Source: Pseudomonas sp. P7548 (GTDB lineage: Bacteria; Pseudomonadota; Gammaproteobacteria; Pseudomonadales; Pseudomonadaceae). From it: DNA of 48,190 bases. This document shows positions 41,931-48,190 of the stretch, piece after piece. A model generated the notes under the pieces. That model had not been told where the DNA came from and did not search any database. It worked only from the letters and a program-made list of their open reading frames with translations. The translations under genes and the position numbers were made by a program. The stretch covers positions 1 to 48,190 of the forward strand of contig NZ_JACARO010000076.1 of assembly GCF_013386585.1 (NCBI RefSeq), read 5' to 3'. Each line of letters starts with the position of its first letter. Positions within the stretch are counted from its first letter, which is position 1.

Positions 41931-42926
41931 TCAAACCCAGCGTAATCGTCGAAAAAGCCACCATTGTCCGAGCGCAACCGCCACCATCATCAGGCAGGCA
42001 ATCACGAATCCGTAGGGGCTGGCGGAGAACGGAATGCCGCCCACATTGATGCCCAGCAAGCCGGTGAGAAAACTCATTGGCAGGAAGATCCCGGTGATGA
42101 TGCCGAAGCGGTACATGGTGCGGTTCATGCGCACGCTCAAGCGCCGGTCTTCAGCCTCCAGCACAAGCCCCACGCGCTCCCGGGTCAATTCCAGCTCTTC
42201 CAGGTAGCGGGTCAGGCTGTTGTTCAATTCGTTCCAGTAGTCGGCATCGTCGTCACAAAACCACGGCAATTTGATTCGCGTCAGCTGGGCAAAAATATCC
42301 CGCTGCGGCGCAAGGAATCGCTTCAGCCCAGCCGCTCGCCGACGGATCTGCAAAACGTTGCCGTGCTCCGGAGTATACCGTTCGTCGGCATCGAGTTTTT
42401 CTTCTTCGGAATCGACGATTTCAGACAGGTCGGTGACCAGGTCCTGCACTTTATTAGTCAGGTACTGCGCCATATAAAGGATGAGTTCCGAAGCGGTTTT
42501 CGGGCCTTTACCGTCCGCCAGCTGCACCAGCAGCTCGTCCGTGGCGCGCAAGGGCCGCAGACGCAGGGAAATCACGCGACTGGCCGCCGCAAAGATCCGC
42601 ACCGAGACCATGTCTTCCGGCTCGGCGCCCGGGTTGAGGTTGATCCCGCGCAGAAACAGCAGCAATTCGTCATCCGGCAGCGGCAACAAGCGCGGACGGG
42701 TATTTTCTTCCAGCAGCAAGTCGCAGGCGAACTCGCTCAAGCCACTGGACCGGCGCAGCCAGGTCTGAGTCTGCGGGTGGCTGCGATCCCAATGCAGCCA
42801 CAGGCTTTCCTGAGGCTGCAGTTGCAGGTCGTCTAGCTCTGTCCGGGCAATCGAACGCGCACCGCCTTTACCGTCCAGCACCAGGGCATGCACCAGCCCC
42901 CATTGCGCGTTTTCTTCCTCGAACAT
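41931..42926 (-). CDS. cmaX: CmaX, CorA/ZntB-type cation transporter
   Basis: 331 aa from the ATG at 42926 (a GTG 6 nt upstream is possible). A large cytoplasmic N-terminal domain, a long helical stalk rich in Glu/Arg (DLSEIVDSEEEKLDADERYT; LTRERVGLVLEAEDRRLSVR), then two C-terminal membrane helices joined by GINVGGIP, the ZntB variant of the CorA GMN signature. Predicted to move zinc or another divalent cation. First gene upstream of crfX-cmpX-sigX on the same strand, 86 nt from crfX. Confidence 0.9.
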   Translation of the reverse strand: MFEEENAQWGLVHALVLDGKGGARSIARTELDDLQLQPQESLWLHWDRSHPQTQTWLRRSSGLSEFACDLLLEENTRPRLLPLPDDELLLFLRGINLNPGAEPEDMVSVRIFAAASRVISLRLRPLRATDELLVQLADGKGPKTASELILYMAQYLTNKVQDLVTDLSEIVDSEEEKLDADERYTPEHGNVLQIRRRAAGLKRFLAPQRDIFAQLTRIKLPWFCDDDADYWNELNNSLTRYLEELELTRERVGLVLEAEDRRLSVRMNRTMYRFGIITGIFLPMSFLTGLLGINVGGIPFSASPYGFVIACLMMVAVALGQWWLFRRLRWV

Positions 42927-42951
42927 CCTCACCCCTTTCGTCTGCAGCGGT

Positions 42952-43443
42952 TTATTCAGGCATTTTCAGCGGGCTTGGCGACACGATCACGCCATTGTTG
43001 TCGGCATAGACATACTCGCCCGGACGGAATGTCACGCCGGCAAAGGTCACGACCACGTTCAGATCGCCAATGCCGCGCTTGTCGGTCTTCATCGGGTGGC
43101 TCGCCAAGGCCTGCACCCCCAGGTCGGTCTGGGCAATGACATCGACATCGCGAATGCAGCCGTAGATCACCATCCCTTCCCAGCCGTTTTTCGCCGCTTT
43201 CTCGGCGATCATGTCACCCAGCAAGGCACGGCGCAGGGAGCCGCCACCGTCCACTACCAGCACTTTGCCTGCACCCGGCAGGTCGGCTTGCGCCTTGACC
43301 AGGGAGTTGTCTTCAAAGCACTTGATGGTGACGATCTCGCCACCAAAGGAATCTCGGCCGCCGAAATTGCTGAACATCGGCTCAAGCACCTGTACGAGTT
43401 CAGGGTAGGCGTCGCACAGGTCGGGGGTCACGTAATGGTTCAT
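42952..43443 (-). CDS. rraA: RraA family protein (RNase E regulator/aldolase fold)
   Basis: 163 aa from the ATG at 43443 (MNHYVTPDLCDAYPELVQVL). Seen: SFGGEIVTIKCFEDNSLVK, VVDGGGSLRRALLGDMIAEK and WEGMVIYGCIRDVD with the family's G...R-D residues, which in RraA-like aldolases bind metal and substrate. True RraA inhibits RNase E in gamma-proteobacteria; the length and N-terminus fit that subgroup better than the longer aldolases. It lies 25 nt upstream of cmaX on the same strand. Confidence 0.9.
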   Translation of the reverse strand: MNHYVTPDLCDAYPELVQVLEPMFSNFGGRDSFGGEIVTIKCFEDNSLVKAQADLPGAGKVLVVDGGGSLRRALLGDMIAEKAAKNGWEGMVIYGCIRDVDVIAQTDLGVQALASHPMKTDKRGIGDLNVVVTFAGVTFRPGEYVYADNNGVIVSPSPLKMPE

Positions 43444-43631
43444 TGAAAAATTCCTTTCTGGCAAAGAGGTGTCTTTCGAAAGAAGCGCCAGGCACAGCGG
43501 GGGCAGACCTTCCCACCCCCAACGGCGCAACGCAATAGCCACTGCGCGACTGAATATGACCAGAAGCGTTTAACGCGTCATATCTTAGCCGCAACCACAC
43601 ACGAGTGAAACGCCCTTGGCAGAGCGCTTCG

Positions 43632-44621
43632 TCAAACCGTTGCCGCCACCTCCGATTGTGCCCCGAATAAAGGTGTCAGCGGGTCTTTCAGCCATTGCGC
43701 CACTAATGGCCACACTTCGGCCTGGGCGGCCTTGCTGACCAGCATCTCCACATGGCCGAAATCCCCGGTAAACCCTTGCTGGCTGCCCAGACACAGGTAT
43801 TGACGGTGCTCTGAACCGACTTGCTCGAACAACTTGCGACACGCCCAGTCCGGGTCTTGCTGGTCACCCGCCGCACTCACCGCCAGCAGCGGCACATCGA
43901 CCTCTGCCAAGCCTTTCCACCAATCGTTCTTGCCTTCGCCAAAGCGGCCAAACAGGCCGTTCCAGCGCATGGCCTCGATCATCACGCCGGCCGGTTCATC
44001 CTCGGGGCCGCGCTTGAGGCGCGAGCCGGAGACCTCACCAAAGCGTTTCAACAGCAAGCGGCCCGTCCACTCCACCGGTGGTAGTTTCAACGGCCAGTGG
44101 GTGCGACTGACCTGACTGCCAAACAGCGCCACCGAAGCCACCGCCGGCGCGCCCAAGTGCTGCCCGCCAAGGGCCGCCGCCAGGCTGATGCCGCCCAGGG
44201 AATGGCCGATCCAGTGGGGAACCTGCGCGCTTTGTTCACGCACGAACGCCCCAATTGCCGGCAAATCGTAACGTGCGTAGTCGGCCACACGGTTGCGGGC
44301 GTAGTCATGATTGCGCTTGGACAGGCCATGGCCGCGCATTTCCGGGATCCAGACATCAAACCCCAACCGCGCCAGGTAAGCGCCCAGGCCGATGCCTTTA
44401 GGCGAGTACCAGAAGCGCCGGTTGGAAAAACTGCCGTGCAATAAAATAACCGGGATGCCCCGGTTTTCCGGGACATCGGCCAAGCCCAAGCGGGTCACGG
44501 CCAACTCGACGGTGCCGTCGGGGCTGTTACCGGGCTTGAGGCGGTACACATCTTCACTCAGGTCGCCACGACGTTCAGCGCTGATCAGGGCGACGGGAAA
44601 CAGGTTGCTGCTGCTTTGCAT
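43632..44621 (-). CDS. Alpha/beta hydrolase
   Basis: 329 aa, start at the ATG at 44621 (a TTG at 44636 is the other option). Seen: the oxyanion-hole HGSFSNRRFW, nucleophile elbow GHSLGG, an Asp in SAAGDQQDPDW and a late His in FGHVEMLV, so Ser-Asp-His catalytic residues are present. Related to esterases and depolymerases acting on acyl substrates; the substrate cannot be told from sequence. No signal peptide. It lies between rraA and ppsA, an order shared with other Pseudomonas. Confidence 0.85.
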   Translation of the reverse strand: MQSSSNLFPVALISAERRGDLSEDVYRLKPGNSPDGTVELAVTRLGLADVPENRGIPVILLHGSFSNRRFWYSPKGIGLGAYLARLGFDVWIPEMRGHGLSKRNHDYARNRVADYARYDLPAIGAFVREQSAQVPHWIGHSLGGISLAAALGGQHLGAPAVASVALFGSQVSRTHWPLKLPPVEWTGRLLLKRFGEVSGSRLKRGPEDEPAGVMIEAMRWNGLFGRFGEGKNDWWKGLAEVDVPLLAVSAAGDQQDPDWACRKLFEQVGSEHRQYLCLGSQQGFTGDFGHVEMLVSKAAQAEVWPLVAQWLKDPLTPLFGAQSEVAATV

Positions 44622-44680
44622 AATGCTCTTGCACAAAAAAGGGCGGCGTCCGCAAGGATTCCCGCCCTGTACAGATAAGA

Positions 44681-44711
44681 ATGCCGGTCACCCTGTGAGA
44701 GTGACCGGCAC
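44681..44711 (-). terminator. Terminator of ppsA
   Basis: TGCCGGTCAC (44682-44691) and GTGACCGGCA (44701-44710) form a perfect 10-bp stem with a 9-nt loop, 17 nt after the ppsA stop. The U-tract on the minus strand is short (TTCTTATC). Confidence 0.75.
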
Positions 44712-44727
44712 TTTTGACGTAACGACC

Positions 44728-47103
<2,376 letters not shown>

Positions 47104-47281
47104 GGTGATCTCTCCACTTTCTGTGTTGGAAAAGCTCAGGACGCCGGCTGCTCAGTAGGAGCGTTCGCCTGCGTTTGTGGCCTGGACCTGGAAAATAAGT
47201 GAGAATGCGGCCCACTGCGGGACGGCAAAATCGCGCCTATCATATCCAAGATTCGTCATCAGCTTAAGGCCCAGGGCTCAA

Positions 47282-48100
47282 ATGAAACGATCTGCTTTCT
47301 TTATCTCCGACGGCACCGGCATCACAGCCGAAACATTGGGTCAAAGCCTGCTCGCGCAGTTCGAAAACATTACCTTCGCCAAATTCACACGGCCCTATAT
47401 CGACAGCGTGGATAAAGCGCGGGCCATGGTACAACAAATCAATCTGGCGGCCGAAAAAGACGGTTTTCGTCCGATCATTTTCGACACCATCGTCAACCAG
47501 GACATTCGTGAGATTCTCGCAACGTCGAATGGTTTCATGATCGACATCTTCTCCACGTTCCTGGCGCCACTGGAACAGGAGCTGAGTGAACATTCCTCAT
47601 ACTCGGTAGGAAAGTCCCATTCCATTGGCCACAACTCCAACTATATGGAGCGTATCGAGGCGGTGAACTTCGCCCTCGACAACGACGACGGCGCCCGCAC
47701 CCACTATTACGACAAGGCCGACCTGATTCTGGTGGGCGTGTCCCGCTGCGGCAAAACGCCCACCTGCCTGTACATGGCCATGCAGTTCGGTATCCGTGCA
47801 GCCAACTACCCGCTGACCGAAGACGACATGGAGCACCTGACACTGCCGTCGGCCTTGCGCTCGCACCGGCACAAGCTGTTTGGCCTGACCATCGACCCGG
47901 ACCGCCTCACCTCCATCCGCAACGAGCGCAAACCCAACAGCCGCTACTCCAGCTACGCCCAGTGCGAGTTCGAAGTACGTGAAGTGGAAAACCTGTTCCG
48001 TCGCGAGAACATTGCGCACATCAATTCCACGCATTTTTCGGTGGAAGAGATTTCGGCGAAGATTTTGGTGGAGAAAGGCGTGGAGCGCAGGTTCAAGTAA
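47282..48100 (+). CDS. ppsR: PEP synthase regulatory protein PpsR (kinase/pyrophosphorylase)
   Basis: 272 aa DUF299 enzyme that inactivates PEP synthase by ADP-dependent phosphorylation and reactivates it by Pi-dependent dephosphorylation. Seen: the N-terminal FFISDGTGITAETLGQSLL and the P-loop-like GVSRCGKTPTCLYMA near the middle, both diagnostic. Start at the ATG at 47282. It is divergent from ppsA across a 178-bp region, so the enzyme and its regulator probably share control DNA. Confidence 0.95.
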   Translation: MKRSAFFISDGTGITAETLGQSLLAQFENITFAKFTRPYIDSVDKARAMVQQINLAAEKDGFRPIIFDTIVNQDIREILATSNGFMIDIFSTFLAPLEQELSEHSSYSVGKSHSIGHNSNYMERIEAVNFALDNDDGARTHYYDKADLILVGVSRCGKTPTCLYMAMQFGIRAANYPLTEDDMEHLTLPSALRSHRHKLFGLTIDPDRLTSIRNERKPNSRYSSYAQCEFEVREVENLFRRENIAHINSTHFSVEEISAKILVEKGVERRFK

Positions 48101-48122
48101 TTGCGTTGCCCGGGCTGGCCCC

Positions 48123-48161
48123 TTCGCGAGCAAGTCGAATCGTCGCACCGCCGCTCCCACA
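48123..48161. repeat. Variant REP element after ppsR
   Basis: Ends match the REP arms (TTCGCGAGCAAG at 48123-48134; CGCTCCCACA at 48152-48161), but the centre is replaced by TCGAATCGTCGCACCGC, so the usual arm is split. This longer form recurs in P. fluorescens-group genomes as far as I recall. No inverted partner is visible before the window ends. Confidence 0.7.
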
Positions 48162-48190
48162 TCTGACCGAGTTCCAACTCTGGAATGCAG

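Overview
The window is high-GC chromosomal DNA of a fluorescent Pseudomonas, most likely of the P. fluorescens group. This rests on the gene order (ligA-zipA-smc; cmaX-crfX-cmpX-sigX-oprF; nasST-nasA-kinase-nirBD-nasC-cobA), on the OprF and SigX proteins, and on palindromic REP doublets of the GTGGGAGCGGGCTTGCTCGC type. No tRNA, rRNA, CRISPR array, insertion sequence or prophage was seen. All assignments come from reading the sequence and from memory of protein families; no database search was run.

Layout. 1-7632 (minus strand): the 3'-truncated DNA ligase ligA, the division gene zipA, the chromosome-organising smc, and a GntR/FCD regulator whose stop lies 2 nt from the smc start. 7913-16384: purine catabolism, with xanthine dehydrogenase xdhA-xdhB, its maturation factor xdhC, guanine deaminase guaD, a second GntR/FCD regulator and a BenE-type permease. 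A REP doublet sits inside the xdh operon and a nested one follows guaD. 16422-25408: a housekeeping mix of yggL, the penicillin-binding protein dacB, a membrane CHASE-PAS-GGDEF diguanylate cyclase, the fused 23S rRNA methyltransferase rlmKL, ribosome modulation factor rmf with a highly structured leader, and pyrD.

25494-27333 (minus strand): three small genes that look like a remnant or miniature of a Salmonella SPI-1-type type III secretion locus. They are a HilA-like DNA-binding domain alone, an IagB-like lytic transglycosylase overlapping it, and an InvG-like secretin that stops exactly before its pore-forming domain. No other secretion genes are nearby.

27570-38942 (plus strand): assimilatory nitrate/nitrite reduction. 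It holds the sensor/antiterminator pair nasS-nasT, the nitrate transporter nasA, a PP2C-phosphatase/Ser-Thr-kinase fusion, nitrite reductase nirB-nirD, nitrate reductase nasC and the siroheme gene cobA. Each of the three leaders (before nasS, nasA and nirB) carries a GG-N10-GC sigma-54 promoter, then hairpins with A1/G4 hexanucleotide loops typical of ANTAR-protein targets, then an intrinsic terminator whose 5' arm overlaps the last hairpin. Nitrogen limitation (sigma-54) and nitrate (NasS/NasT antitermination) would thus be read in series, and nasST itself appears to be under the same leader control.

39003-48190: the envelope stress/porin cluster oprF, sigX, cmpX, crfX, cmaX (minus strand), then rraA, an alpha/beta hydrolase, phosphoenolpyruvate synthase ppsA, and the divergent ppsR that regulates it. 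The window ends in a variant REP sequence.
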